This document shows, piece after piece, positions 14,269 through 22,648 of a stretch of 35,321 nt of DNA. The first letter of the stretch is position 1; the number at the start of each line of letters is the position of its first letter. The notes below the pieces were generated by a model. It did no database searches. It worked only from the letters and a program-made list of their open reading frames with translations, and had not been told where the DNA came from. This DNA is from a virus, in IMG/VR virus record IMGVR_UViG_3300033145_000761, positions 1 through 35,321 of that record. One strand, written 5' to 3'. A program made the position numbers and the translations under genes.

Positions 14269-16431
14269 TTATTTTAATACAGGAACAGTCGTGCATCTAC
14301 ATTGAGCATGAAGCGGCGGCTGTTCTACTTTTCCATAATCCATATTAATCGGCCGTTCAGCGTTGCCTGTGTATGAATCACCCTCATCAAAGAAATTTTT
14401 ATCAATACTAACAATCTTTCCATCCATTGGCGCGCAATAATCACATAATCTTTCATCTGGCGTTGTCAACCATTCTTTCGCTCTGACAACTTTTGATTGC
14501 TTGTATGCCTCAACTGTTGAGAAGTTAGAAGCCCTTGATACTTCCGTCCTCGCAATACTTTTTGCTCGCGTAATCCTTGCCGCTCTAAATATTCCTTTAA
14601 TTCTATTTCTGATTGTCGCTATATCCTCACCTGCTTCAGTTCCGGCCGCGATTGATTTTGATAATTTCTTTTTTGTCACTTTGTTAATTTCATTAGCAAA
14701 TTTCAATCCATCCTTTTCAAGAAATGTTGCCACTTCATTAACATCCATATCAAATCCCACTAAACCAAGTAATGCCATTGTATCATCACCATGCTCTTTT
14801 ACCAAACTTTCTATTATTGGTCTAAATGCCGCGATAGCTAATGTTGTTTCTGATTTTACATCAAATCTAATTGAAATACCGCCCTTTAATGTTGGCAATA
14901 CTCTTTTTTCCTGCGCTGTAAAATAATTTCTAACTTTTATTCTAAGTAAAGCTTCCTCACGATCTGCTCTTTTAATATGATTAATAGCGTATTTTTCTCT
15001 CTGCGCTTTATTAAAAAAATTCTTCTTTTTCTTTGTCTTTTTTATTTTCTTTGTCTTTTTTTTCTTTCCAAAAACTGATTTTGATAATTTTGTTAAACTA
15101 TCTTTAGCTTTATCAGTGACACTTTTTATAACATCATCAATTTTTTCCTGTGTTGTTCGTCTGCGCCTGATCATATTAAATTTAATACTCTTTTTCTTTT
15201 TAGGCGCTTTGCCAATCGGAATCATATTAACAGGCATATAAATTCCCTCGCCTCCCTCATACGCGGCATAGCCCTCTTGCTCTCTGATTTCATTAGGCGA
15301 CAACCAACCATTTTTTATTCCTGATTCGTAAACCTTTAACTGGCTTTCAATATCTCTAATAGTCGGATCGGCAAAGTCAAAAAACAATTCATCTTTTTCG
15401 TCAAAATCAGGCAGTAAAAATTCATTAAGATAAGATACAAATTTCTTATACTTCGGAATTATTGTATTTTTAACAAAAACACTTTCGTGCGTTTCAGCAA
15501 CAGCGCGGTTGACATCTTCCGCAATCATAATTCCCTTAGGAATACCAAACGCAACAAAAATTTCATCTCGACCAAACTTTCTTTGTTCAACAAAATCCAT
15601 ATCTTTTTGGCCAAAACCAATTTCTTTGAAATCCGCCGCAATTTTGTCATTATTTCCTCCCTCCAAAATAGCAATCCTGTTTGAATTCTCAACTCCACCA
15701 TGTCCAACTTCCCATTGTAATTGTAATCTTTTATATTGATCATCTGTCATCGTGCCGGGATAAATAACAACTCCATAAGGCTTTGCTGAATTCTTAAAAA
15801 AGTTAAAGTTCCACTTAGCCGCTTGTTTATCTGTTGAGATAGCATACTCAGCTGCCTTAACAGCCGATAGTCCACGATAAGGATTAAGAGGATTTGGATA
15901 TTTAAAATGTATAATCTCATCGGGCCCGAATGGAATTGTTTGATTTGTTCCCGGAACTGTATAAATATATCCTTTAACAAAAGTGTTCTTATCTGGAACA
16001 ACTGCCATATTAGGCGGTGATAGATATGGATAAATTGAAACAACATTGCCTTGCTCATCTTTAATTTTCCACCAAAAACATTCACCTGACATTTCCCAAA
16101 TTAATCCAGTATATTCAAATAAATCATATCGGGTCATATAGTTATTGACCCTATCAAGTAAATCTAAAACATCATGCGTTTTTTCTTCCTCAACATCACC
16201 TGCTTTTTTTCTTTTATAAAGTAATAGATTTATATTAGCGAATTCAGATGATATTTTTTTGGCGCAAGCATAAACCCAAGAATTATAAGAAGCAAGTTGC
16301 GCGGCCTGATCCATTGGCGCTGGTTCAGGCAATCCATAGGCCGCCGTTGGCGTAAAAGGAATTACCTTGCCCGGCTTGGCTTCTTTAATTCCAAGTATTC
16401 TTTGTTGTATAAATCTTTGAAATCCGTTCAT
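14269..16431 (-). CDS. Portal protein fused to a MuF-type C-terminal domain
   Basis: The product has 720 residues from the ATG at 16431; a longer frame uses a TTG inside the upstream hairpin and is rejected. Residues about 1-400 are an HK97-type portal (YNSWVYACAKKISSEFANI, IIHFKYPNPLNPYRGLSAV, FVAFGIPKGIM). A Lys-rich linker (about 410-470) leads to a Phage_Mu_F-like domain ending with ARTEVSRASNFSTVEAY, DERLCDYCAPMDG and LHAQCRC, a Cys/His cluster probably binding metal. The portal is the dodecameric DNA gate; MuF domains are minor head parts, usually a separate gene. No ribosome site precedes the ATG. Confidence 0.93.
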   Translation of the reverse strand: MNGFQRFIQQRILGIKEAKPGKVIPFTPTAAYGLPEPAPMDQAAQLASYNSWVYACAKKISSEFANINLLLYKRKKAGDVEEEKTHDVLDLLDRVNNYMTRYDLFEYTGLIWEMSGECFWWKIKDEQGNVVSIYPYLSPPNMAVVPDKNTFVKGYIYTVPGTNQTIPFGPDEIIHFKYPNPLNPYRGLSAVKAAEYAISTDKQAAKWNFNFFKNSAKPYGVVIYPGTMTDDQYKRLQLQWEVGHGGVENSNRIAILEGGNNDKIAADFKEIGFGQKDMDFVEQRKFGRDEIFVAFGIPKGIMIAEDVNRAVAETHESVFVKNTIIPKYKKFVSYLNEFLLPDFDEKDELFFDFADPTIRDIESQLKVYESGIKNGWLSPNEIREQEGYAAYEGGEGIYMPVNMIPIGKAPKKKKSIKFNMIRRRRTTQEKIDDVIKSVTDKAKDSLTKLSKSVFGKKKKTKKIKKTKKKKNFFNKAQREKYAINHIKRADREEALLRIKVRNYFTAQEKRVLPTLKGGISIRFDVKSETTLAIAAFRPIIESLVKEHGDDTMALLGLVGFDMDVNEVATFLEKDGLKFANEINKVTKKKLSKSIAAGTEAGEDIATIRNRIKGIFRAARITRAKSIARTEVSRASNFSTVEAYKQSKVVRAKEWLTTPDERLCDYCAPMDGKIVSIDKNFFDEGDSYTGNAERPINMDYGKVEQPPLHAQCRCTTVPVLK

Positions 16432-16437
16432 AAGAAT

Positions 16438-16484
16438 AAAAAAGGAGGCGCGCAAATACTTGCGAACCCCCCGTCTTGTAGTGA
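16438..16484 (-). terminator. Hairpin/U-run element before the portal gene, copy 2
   Basis: The minus strand carries TCACTACAAGACG (16472-16484), then GGGGG paired with CCTCC (16444-16448) around a CGCAA/TTGCG hairpin, then TTTTTTATTCTT directly before the portal ATG at 16431. Motif, hairpin, T6 and start codon occur in the same order as in copy 1 at 14196-14258. As a terminator it would cut off the head genes unless antiterminated. Confidence 0.75.
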
Positions 16485-16510
16485 GCCCTTTATTTAATTC
16501 TAATTCCTAT

Positions 16511-16714
16511 TTAATCTTCTGTCAAGGGCATTTCTTGATTACCTGTGTATAAGTCAAATCTAACAGATTTAACAGGATTTAATAATTTAATTGGCTCGCC
16601 TTTAATAATACTCAACTGACCCTCCGCATATTGAATGCGCCGGCAAAATTCTAAAAACTGCTTTTCAGTTTTTGAAACCAACATCTCTATTTTTCTGTTT
16701 TGTTCTTTTGGCAT
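16511..16714 (-). CDS. Small hypothetical protein before the portal
   Basis: This protein has 67 residues from 16714, or 57 from the ATG at 16684 that lies 2 bases after the upstream stop. It is helical and charged, with KTEKQFLEFCRRIQYAEGQ and a short beta end (SVRFDLYTG). Small proteins of this type with a single helix-turn pattern occur next to portals in many metagenomic phages, but no function is known. It closes the glycosylation block, followed by the hairpin element before the portal. Confidence 0.7.
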   Translation of the reverse strand: MPKEQNRKIEMLVSKTEKQFLEFCRRIQYAEGQLSIIKGEPIKLLNPVKSVRFDLYTGNQEMPLTED

Positions 16715-17547
16715 AGTGTGATTAAATCCTTAAATTCTTTGACCGATTGTTTAACATCGCAATTTTCCTTAATAAATTTCAATTTATCTTCGGCAACCTT
16801 AATTCTTTCATCGGGATCAACCATTTTTTCTAAATCATCAAGAGTATCAGCGACAGGCAATCCTAAAGCATTCGCAATCCAAGTTTTGTTGTCTGATTTG
16901 TATTTGAACCTCGTATTGATTGCGAATGGTTGTGGATTGATAACTATATCAGCATTGATTAAATCATATTTCAGCGTGTCCCAATTAAATCGTTTGTTGA
17001 TAATTTCAACTTCATACGCGCCGCCGTCATTAAAATAATCTTCATTTGAAATAACAACCAAGCCAACGCCAATCCGCGCAAGCGATGGCAAAACGGCTGG
17101 CAATACAGTTTTGGCATTATGTCCGTATCCAAACCAAGCGACCTTTTGTAATTTTCCGCTATGCTCTTTTTTTATATCAAAAAAATCAAGGTCAAGGCGA
17201 TCAGGAATAAAACGGACAGGACACTCAACAATTTTATTTACATAATCATACAATCCTTTTGACGAACAAGTTATCGCATCAACTAATTTTGAAATCTTAA
17301 CTAATTCTAATTCGCCAGTCAGCCAGTCCGGGTCACATAAATCTAAAATCTTAATTCCCGGATATGCTTTCATCATTTCAGGCCAATATACTTTTTGAAA
17401 TATCATCACATCACTTTTCGCGCCCTCTGTCCAAAGTTCTGCCTCTGGCCAATGATTAACAATCCATTGTCCCCTAATAATTGACGAACCGATTGAACCG
17501 TGCCGGCGGCCGTGTTTTTTCTCAAATGTTATTACTTTTATTTCCAT
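16687..17547 (-). CDS. GT-B-like glycosyltransferase, divergent
   Basis: This 286-residue protein appears to have two Rossmann-like halves. The first has DVMIFQKVYWPEMMKAYPG and ILDLCDPDWLTG; the second, from about 125, has VAWFGYGHNAKTVLPAVLP, VVISNED, and YDLINADIVINPQP, then FKYKSDNKTWIANALGLPV, which resembles the donor-binding helix of GT4-like and CgeB-like transferases. It therefore probably transfers a sugar, but the usual E-x7-E pair is not obvious. It is the last enzyme of the nine-gene block, overlapping its neighbours by 10 and 28 bases. Confidence 0.72.
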   Translation of the reverse strand: MEIKVITFEKKHGRRHGSIGSSIIRGQWIVNHWPEAELWTEGAKSDVMIFQKVYWPEMMKAYPGIKILDLCDPDWLTGELELVKISKLVDAITCSSKGLYDYVNKIVECPVRFIPDRLDLDFFDIKKEHSGKLQKVAWFGYGHNAKTVLPAVLPSLARIGVGLVVISNEDYFNDGGAYEVEIINKRFNWDTLKYDLINADIVINPQPFAINTRFKYKSDNKTWIANALGLPVADTLDDLEKMVDPDERIKVAEDKLKFIKENCDVKQSVKEFKDLITLCQKNKTEK

Positions 17548-18548
17548 ATTTTTTTGGCGATAAGGTCAAGCCAATCTTGGCGATATCGCGTATAATTAAA
17601 CTTTTCTATTGCTGTTTGTTTCCCGGCTTGGCCTATTTCCACGCATTTTTTATAGCCGTTCTCTAATAAATCATTAACTTGTTTGGCTATTTCCTCCGCG
17701 TTATCGGGAACAATAATCATATTCTCGCCATTAACAGCAAATTTGTCTAAATCGTGCGCGCCCTCGACTTGAACAACGCAACAACCGCTTAACATTGCCT
17801 CTGTCCTGCCCCTATTCATAGGCGTTCGGACAGAAGTATCAATATAAATAAGTGATTTTCCTAAGAATTCCCGATATGTGTCAAAGGATTTTTCTGTGTC
17901 GGCGTTCACACGCGCCCACCAAAGCGTTATTCCATATTTAGTGCTTAATACCTGCGATAATTCGTTCATTCTTTCGCGATTATAGTATAAATCACAGCCG
18001 GCCGGGCTTAATGCGGTGAATACTCGCGGCTCTTTTACTAAATCAAGCCAGTCGGCCGGGTTCATTCCGTGTATAATCGGCTCGCCCCAACCCCATTCGG
18101 CCTCTGTCGCGCCACTATGCGAATTCAAAACCATTGTCCTATTACCAACTAACTCTCGCATATCTCTTTTACATTTTTTCTCAGCATACTTAAAACTTTC
18201 ACCATCGCCTATTTTCAAAAATTCAGGATAAACTGGACTGCCGTGATTGATAACAATTACCGGGATGTCTTTAATTAAATCCCTCATTTCTTTATACAAT
18301 CTCGTCTTGCCAAGATTAGGATTAACACATTGTTGATCAACATCTAAAATAGCAAGATCATATTTCCCTTTTTCGTAATAAGGAACATACTGCGCGTTTT
18401 CAGGTAATGGTCTTGTTTCTAAATACCACTTCTTACTTGAATTATGCGCTAAAAAGAAATCTGCATCATCTTTTAAAGCATTAAACAAATCCCAGAAGTG
18501 CATTGTGTGCCATGGAGTTGTGAATATCTTTAACTTTTTTTTACTCAT
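17538..18548 (-). CDS. GT4-like glycosyltransferase, paralogue A
   Basis: This 336-residue protein has a GT-B layout: KIFTTPWHTMHFWDLFNALKD at the start, PVIVINHGSPVYPE near 125, AEWGWGEPIIHGMNP, and the C-terminal TPMNRGRTEAMLSGCCVVQ, equivalent to the donor-phosphate helix of GT4 enzymes but with only one of the two usual glutamates. It should transfer a sugar to an unknown acceptor. The protein at 27958-28899 is a clear paralogue, sharing these motifs in the same order. It overlaps both neighbours (8 and 10 bases) within the block. Confidence 0.82.
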   Translation of the reverse strand: MSKKKLKIFTTPWHTMHFWDLFNALKDDADFFLAHNSSKKWYLETRPLPENAQYVPYYEKGKYDLAILDVDQQCVNPNLGKTRLYKEMRDLIKDIPVIVINHGSPVYPEFLKIGDGESFKYAEKKCKRDMRELVGNRTMVLNSHSGATEAEWGWGEPIIHGMNPADWLDLVKEPRVFTALSPAGCDLYYNRERMNELSQVLSTKYGITLWWARVNADTEKSFDTYREFLGKSLIYIDTSVRTPMNRGRTEAMLSGCCVVQVEGAHDLDKFAVNGENMIIVPDNAEEIAKQVNDLLENGYKKCVEIGQAGKQTAIEKFNYTRYRQDWLDLIAKKIWK

Positions 18549-20142
18549 ACATTTTTTGTAGTTTTAACTTTGATTTCCAACATTCATCTTTTTTCTTATA
18601 CCTCGACCTGTGTATAATTTCTTTACATTTCGCGCTTGGAACTCTTAAAAATCTAAATCCTTGCGCACTAAACCTTTGTCGTGTTTCTTGACTTAATCCA
18701 CCCCATAAAGTCATCTGCTCGCTAAACATTCCAGCGTTGATAAAATCCTTTTTGCCAATCCAAGAAAAGTTTTCAATGAATGAAGTTTTTGTTGATTCCT
18801 TGCCTCTAATAACTTTAACGCCATGACCAAAAGATTTTGGCATAGTTGTTTTGGCAGCAATTTCTAATACTCCTTGATTAAGCGTGTATCTGTCATCTAA
18901 AAACAAAAGGATTTCGCCCAATGCTTCAATAGCGCCGGCATTTCTTGCTTTGGCCAGTCCATAGTCAAGTTTTGTTCCAGTTTTTAGATATCTAATCGGT
19001 GTGCTAAATTTTTTCTTGGCTTCGTGAACAATAATCGGTGTATGGTCTGTTGAGCCATCATCGCAAACAATAATTTCCTTTGCCGGATACGATTGATTTT
19101 CAACCGATAGCATAACTTTTAATAATTCATCGGCTCTTTGAAATGTCGGAATAACAACTGAAATTAATTTGTGATCAGTGTGAACTAATTTATAATAGGC
19201 CTTAGCATATTCGCGTGCCATTGCTTCCTCTGAATAAGTTTTAATTGTTTGCCACGCTTTCTGTCTGATCTCTTTTCTCAACTCAACATCCTCCATTAAC
19301 ATCTTTAATTTTTCCTTAAAATTCTCTGGCGTGAAAAATATCCCGTTTTCGCCGTCCTTAATCAAATCTCTGGCCATTCCTTGCTCTGTGGCTAATACTG
19401 GAATACCACGCGCCATTGCCTCTAACAAAGGAAGTGTCCCTGATTCTTTCTCATCTGTTGAATACATAACAAAGACAGACATATTACGATATATTTCTGT
19501 GGCAAAACTTTCGGAGGCCATTGATTGCCTGCCGAACCCTCCATTAAATTCTAAAAACTTGTCATCCTTTGGGACAGTTTCCCAATAAGCAGGTTTATCA
19601 ATATAACCGCAACCGACAACTTTGTATTTTAATTCTCTTGATGCTTCACAAATTTCTCTTAGATGCTTCCATTCGCAAACACGGCCAACATATCCAACAT
19701 TTTTAATTTCCTCGTTATAATCTTTAATGAAAGAATATTTATCAAGATCAACGCCGTGTGGAATTTTTACGACATTGTTATGCCTTTTTTCTAAAACTCT
19801 AACACCCCAATTAGTCATTTCATTAAGCATATCAAAACCCAATTCCTGCCAGTTTTCATTTTCCAAGCAATGATGATTATGATGTGTTAATAAAATAGGG
19901 ACATCTTTTAACTCCGGCATAAATTGTAAAACCTGCCGGGCGCTGTTCCAATACTGCGCGTGCCACATATCAAACTTAACGCCAGATCTAATCAATCTCT
20001 GTATTTCAGCAATGCCCTGTGGAATTCCACGCGGATGAACACAAACTTTATAAAAATTAAATCGTTTGTTGTGCTTCATTATTGACCGCGTTAAATTCCC
20101 GATAGCCCAATCATCAACATCAGGCGTAATTAGTATATTCAT
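18541..20142 (-). CDS. Bifunctional GT4-GT2 glycosyltransferase
   Basis: This 533-residue protein carries two enzymes. Residues 1-330 form a GT4 (GT-B) domain: HAQYWNSARQVLQF, VVKIPHGVDLDKYSF, NVGYVGRVCEWKHL, and ESGTLPLLEAMARGIPVLA with the E-x7-E pair. Residues 335-533 form a GT2 (GT-A) domain: SVVIPTFQRADELLKVMLS, IIVCDDGSTDHT, GLAKARNAGAIEALG and EILLFLDDRY as the DxD-type site. Such fusions can add two successive sugars or act on the same glycan. It is the largest enzyme of the block, overlapping its neighbours by 4 and 8 bases. Confidence 0.88.
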   Translation of the reverse strand: MNILITPDVDDWAIGNLTRSIMKHNKRFNFYKVCVHPRGIPQGIAEIQRLIRSGVKFDMWHAQYWNSARQVLQFMPELKDVPILLTHHNHHCLENENWQELGFDMLNEMTNWGVRVLEKRHNNVVKIPHGVDLDKYSFIKDYNEEIKNVGYVGRVCEWKHLREICEASRELKYKVVGCGYIDKPAYWETVPKDDKFLEFNGGFGRQSMASESFATEIYRNMSVFVMYSTDEKESGTLPLLEAMARGIPVLATEQGMARDLIKDGENGIFFTPENFKEKLKMLMEDVELRKEIRQKAWQTIKTYSEEAMAREYAKAYYKLVHTDHKLISVVIPTFQRADELLKVMLSVENQSYPAKEIIVCDDGSTDHTPIIVHEAKKKFSTPIRYLKTGTKLDYGLAKARNAGAIEALGEILLFLDDRYTLNQGVLEIAAKTTMPKSFGHGVKVIRGKESTKTSFIENFSWIGKKDFINAGMFSEQMTLWGGLSQETRQRFSAQGFRFLRVPSAKCKEIIHRSRYKKKDECWKSKLKLQKMYE

Positions 20143-20684
20143 TTTTTTGATACTTCTAAGGCAATAAACAGGGGAGTTTTTAATTTAATTTCCCTGCATA
20201 TAAAATCCTTAAAAAGTTCTTTTAATTCTTTTATATTAAACTCTTGAAAATGATGGCTTTTTATCTCGCGACCCTCAATCTTTTGATCAGTGATGATTAA
20301 ACCGCGCTTTACTACGCTATCCTTAAATATCTTAACTATGTTTTTTGGATTTTCTACATGCTCAATCGTATTCAAACAAACCATATAATCATAAACCCAA
20401 TTTGATGAATACTTATCAAGGTCTGCTTTAATATAAGTTCCGGCCGGCGCTAATTCTTTCGCTAACTCTAATCCTTTTTTATTGCTATCAACTCCGCAAA
20501 CAGCATATCCTGCTTTTAATAATAATTTACAAACCAATCCATCACCACAACCTAAATCCAAAGCCGTCTTGCCAATCGCCCGGCTAACACATAGATCCGC
20601 CACTTCTTTATACCATGGTATGCTTTTGCGATACCATTCGTGATGAAGCGCGCCCGACTCATCGTATTTTTTATAATAAATCAT
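20139..20684 (-). CDS. Class I SAM-dependent methyltransferase
   Basis: This 181-residue protein has a compact Rossmann methyltransferase. Motif I is ALDLGCGDGLVCKLL (41-55), followed by AVCGVDSNKKGLELAKE (motif II) and MVCLNTIEHVENP (motif IV), as in Methyltransf_11/UbiE-like enzymes that act on small molecules or sugars. Neighbouring glycosyltransferases suggest O- or N-methylation of a sugar, but no substrate feature is visible. It overlaps the upstream GT gene by 14 bases and the downstream fusion by 4. Confidence 0.87.
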   Translation of the reverse strand: MIYYKKYDESGALHHEWYRKSIPWYKEVADLCVSRAIGKTALDLGCGDGLVCKLLLKAGYAVCGVDSNKKGLELAKELAPAGTYIKADLDKYSSNWVYDYMVCLNTIEHVENPKNIVKIFKDSVVKRGLIITDQKIEGREIKSHHFQEFNIKELKELFKDFICREIKLKTPLFIALEVSKK

Positions 20685-21561
20685 TGAACATTGATAAAAT
20701 CTTTTCTTTTGAATATCGGCCAGCGACCCATTGGCGATATTTTTCAGGTTCGTATGGCAACGCCAGTATTCTGTCTATATCCTCAAAATTATTGTATAAA
20801 AATTCTTTCGGCCATAATTCCTCCGCGCCCTGAAAATTCCTGATGATTGGCTTGATACCTTTACACAAACATTCAGCAATCGCTCGGCCAAAACTTTCTG
20901 CGATAGACGGAAAGAATAAATATGTTTTATCTTCCAACCACTTATTTATCTCATTAAAATCTATCCACTCTTTGTGCTTATAACGATTGACTATTTGTTC
21001 CTTTTCTAATTTCCACCTGACATATTCGGCAACGCTATATCCATAGGCGCAAATCGTTCCATAGTGAAGTATATTTTTGTCCGGGTATCTCATTAAGAAT
21101 TCCGGTATCTGATCAGACCCTTTCCGGCCAGTCACATTTGAAAGCATTGCGACTCGGCTTGTGACTTCCGGCTTTTCTCGCAAAGTAAATTTATCCAACG
21201 GCGCGACTTGTGGCAACCAACCAATATTCTGTGGCTTACAATTATATCTACCCCAACGCCTTTCAAAATAATCCTTTTGATGTTTGCCTAAAACTAATAA
21301 CCATTTTACATTTTGCCAACATATCTTGCGCAAATTTCCCTCGTAAACTTCAACGCCTCTCGTGCGTATCATTAAATTCTTATGTTCGTGTTTACTTGCC
21401 GATATCGCTTCAAGGCCTAAATATTCAACTAATAAAATATCATAATCATTTGGATTGTGAATATCACGATAACTCTTAAAATCGTCAACTTCAAAATCTA
21501 TCCTTAATGCTTTGGATAATTCGCCACCATAATAATCTCTTGTAATGTGTGCTATTCGCAT
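20671..21561 (-). CDS. GT4 family glycosyltransferase
   Basis: This 296-residue protein is a GT-B enzyme with a reduced N-domain. ITRDYYGGELSKALRI opens the first fold, WLLVLGKHQKDYFERRWG ends it, VAMLSNVTGRKGSDQIPEFL starts the donor domain, and SIAESFGRAIAECLCKGIKPI supplies the E-x7-E helix that binds the nucleotide sugar. It should be a retaining transferase with unknown donor. Overlaps of 10 bases (upstream) and 14 bases (downstream) tie it to the block. About 60-100 residues shorter than typical GT4 enzymes. Confidence 0.86.
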   Translation of the reverse strand: MRIAHITRDYYGGELSKALRIDFEVDDFKSYRDIHNPNDYDILLVEYLGLEAISASKHEHKNLMIRTRGVEVYEGNLRKICWQNVKWLLVLGKHQKDYFERRWGRYNCKPQNIGWLPQVAPLDKFTLREKPEVTSRVAMLSNVTGRKGSDQIPEFLMRYPDKNILHYGTICAYGYSVAEYVRWKLEKEQIVNRYKHKEWIDFNEINKWLEDKTYLFFPSIAESFGRAIAECLCKGIKPIIRNFQGAEELWPKEFLYNNFEDIDRILALPYEPEKYRQWVAGRYSKEKILSMFNDLL

Positions 21562-22160
21562 ATTGCCCCCACTTTATCTGCTAATTTTTTAATTCGTTTC
21601 GCTGTTTCATCTGACCTGCCTTTGTTGTTGATTATGCTTTCAATCCCACAATGGATTACAATTTCCTCATCATTCAACACGGCCACTTTGCCACCTGCTT
21701 TTTGGACACGCTCACGGAACATATTTGTTTTGTCGCGGTGAACATCAAACTCGCCAAATTCCTGCCAAACTTCTTTTTTCATTAATAGACAACCGCCTGT
21801 CATTCTATCCGTGATATTTATTCCTTTTCTCTTTTCTAAAACTTTATGCGCCGGCCATTTGATTGCTGATAAAATATAGACATCAGGATTGTCTTTTAAT
21901 AATTCAACCATTTTCTCTAACCAATTATCATTGAAATATAAATCATCATCAACAAAGCAAATATACTCATAATCAAAATCAATAATAGAAGCCAAATGGT
22001 TTCTAACTTTAATATCGTCCGGGTGTGTCGAGCATTCGCCCTTGATCAACCGACAATAATATTCTGTATTTTCTATAATTGTTTCAGTGGCCTGTTTTTC
22101 AAGATTAGGCCGCTTTCCTGAAACAACCATAATTATTGGGACTTCAATGTTCCTTTCCAT
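21552..22160 (-). CDS. GT2-type (GT-A) glycosyltransferase
   Basis: This 202-residue protein is a minimal GT-A fold. PIIMVVSGKRPNLEKQA opens the nucleotide-binding region, YEYICFVDDDLYFNDNWLE provides the DDD metal/nucleotide-sugar site (about 70), and DRMTGGCLLMKKEVWQEFGEFD is the GT2 acceptor-side block. It is inverting by family expectation. The C-terminus is a Lys-rich helix without a membrane span, so it acts in the cytoplasm. It overlaps the neighbouring genes by 28 and 10 bases. Confidence 0.86.
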   Translation of the reverse strand: MERNIEVPIIMVVSGKRPNLEKQATETIIENTEYYCRLIKGECSTHPDDIKVRNHLASIIDFDYEYICFVDDDLYFNDNWLEKMVELLKDNPDVYILSAIKWPAHKVLEKRKGINITDRMTGGCLLMKKEVWQEFGEFDVHRDKTNMFRERVQKAGGKVAVLNDEEIVIHCGIESIINNKGRSDETAKRIKKLADKVGAICE

Positions 22161-22648
22161 AATGTTTTTGACAAAAACTGTCCGTTATATTTTTCCATAG
22201 CGCAATGATAATATTCTCTGCCGGCATCGTGAAGCAATACAATTCCACCCGGCTTTAATAATTCCAATGCCTCTAATAAACAACGCCTGCGTTTCCGGCC
22301 ATCAACAAAAATCACATCATACTTTTTCCCTAATTTTTTCGGAAACAAAACATATTCATTCATCGGCTTATTTCTCAACGCGCGCCTATCGTCATTCCGT
22401 AAAACCTCCTCATCAAATAAATGTAATCTAACCTGCGGCATAGAATAATACACTAATTCCAAATACCATTTCAAATCGTATTCTATTGATTCCCAAGTTA
22501 GATTAAGTAAACCAATTTTGTCTATAATGAAATTAGAAAAATAAATTGTGCTTCCGCCTGATCCCCATTCTAAAACATCAATCGGGTTAAACTTTAATAA
22601 CTCCTTTTCAACTAACTTAACATCTTGGTCTGTCATTAATGGTTTCAT
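22133..22648 (-). CDS. SAM-dependent methyltransferase (Methyltransf_24-like)
   Basis: The product has 171 residues from the ATG at 22648, whose ATGA overlaps the upstream stop; a longer frame starts at 22663. NPIDVLEWGSGGSTIYFS (about 21-38) is motif I, VIFVDGRKRRRCLLEALELL is the acid/VDG block, and LKPGGIVLLHDAGREYY is the following strand, as in the Methyltransf_24/capsular-type O-methyltransferases. It probably methylates a sugar or lipid intermediate. The loop LRNDDRRALRNKPMNEY is unusual. Substrate unknown. Confidence 0.85.
   Translation of the reverse strand: MKPLMTDQDVKLVEKELLKFNPIDVLEWGSGGSTIYFSNFIIDKIGLLNLTWESIEYDLKWYLELVYYSMPQVRLHLFDEEVLRNDDRRALRNKPMNEYVLFPKKLGKKYDVIFVDGRKRRRCLLEALELLKPGGIVLLHDAGREYYHCAMEKYNGQFLSKTLWKGTLKSQ

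Noticed and set aside
15525-16085. Minus-strand frames of 72 and 112 codons inside the portal gene
   Set aside because: They are alternative-frame shadows of the portal coding sequence without start signals or family patterns.
16432-16455. Upstream TTG start extending the portal by eight residues
   Set aside because: The extension lies inside a hairpin and U-run; the ATG at 16431 gives the conventional portal start.
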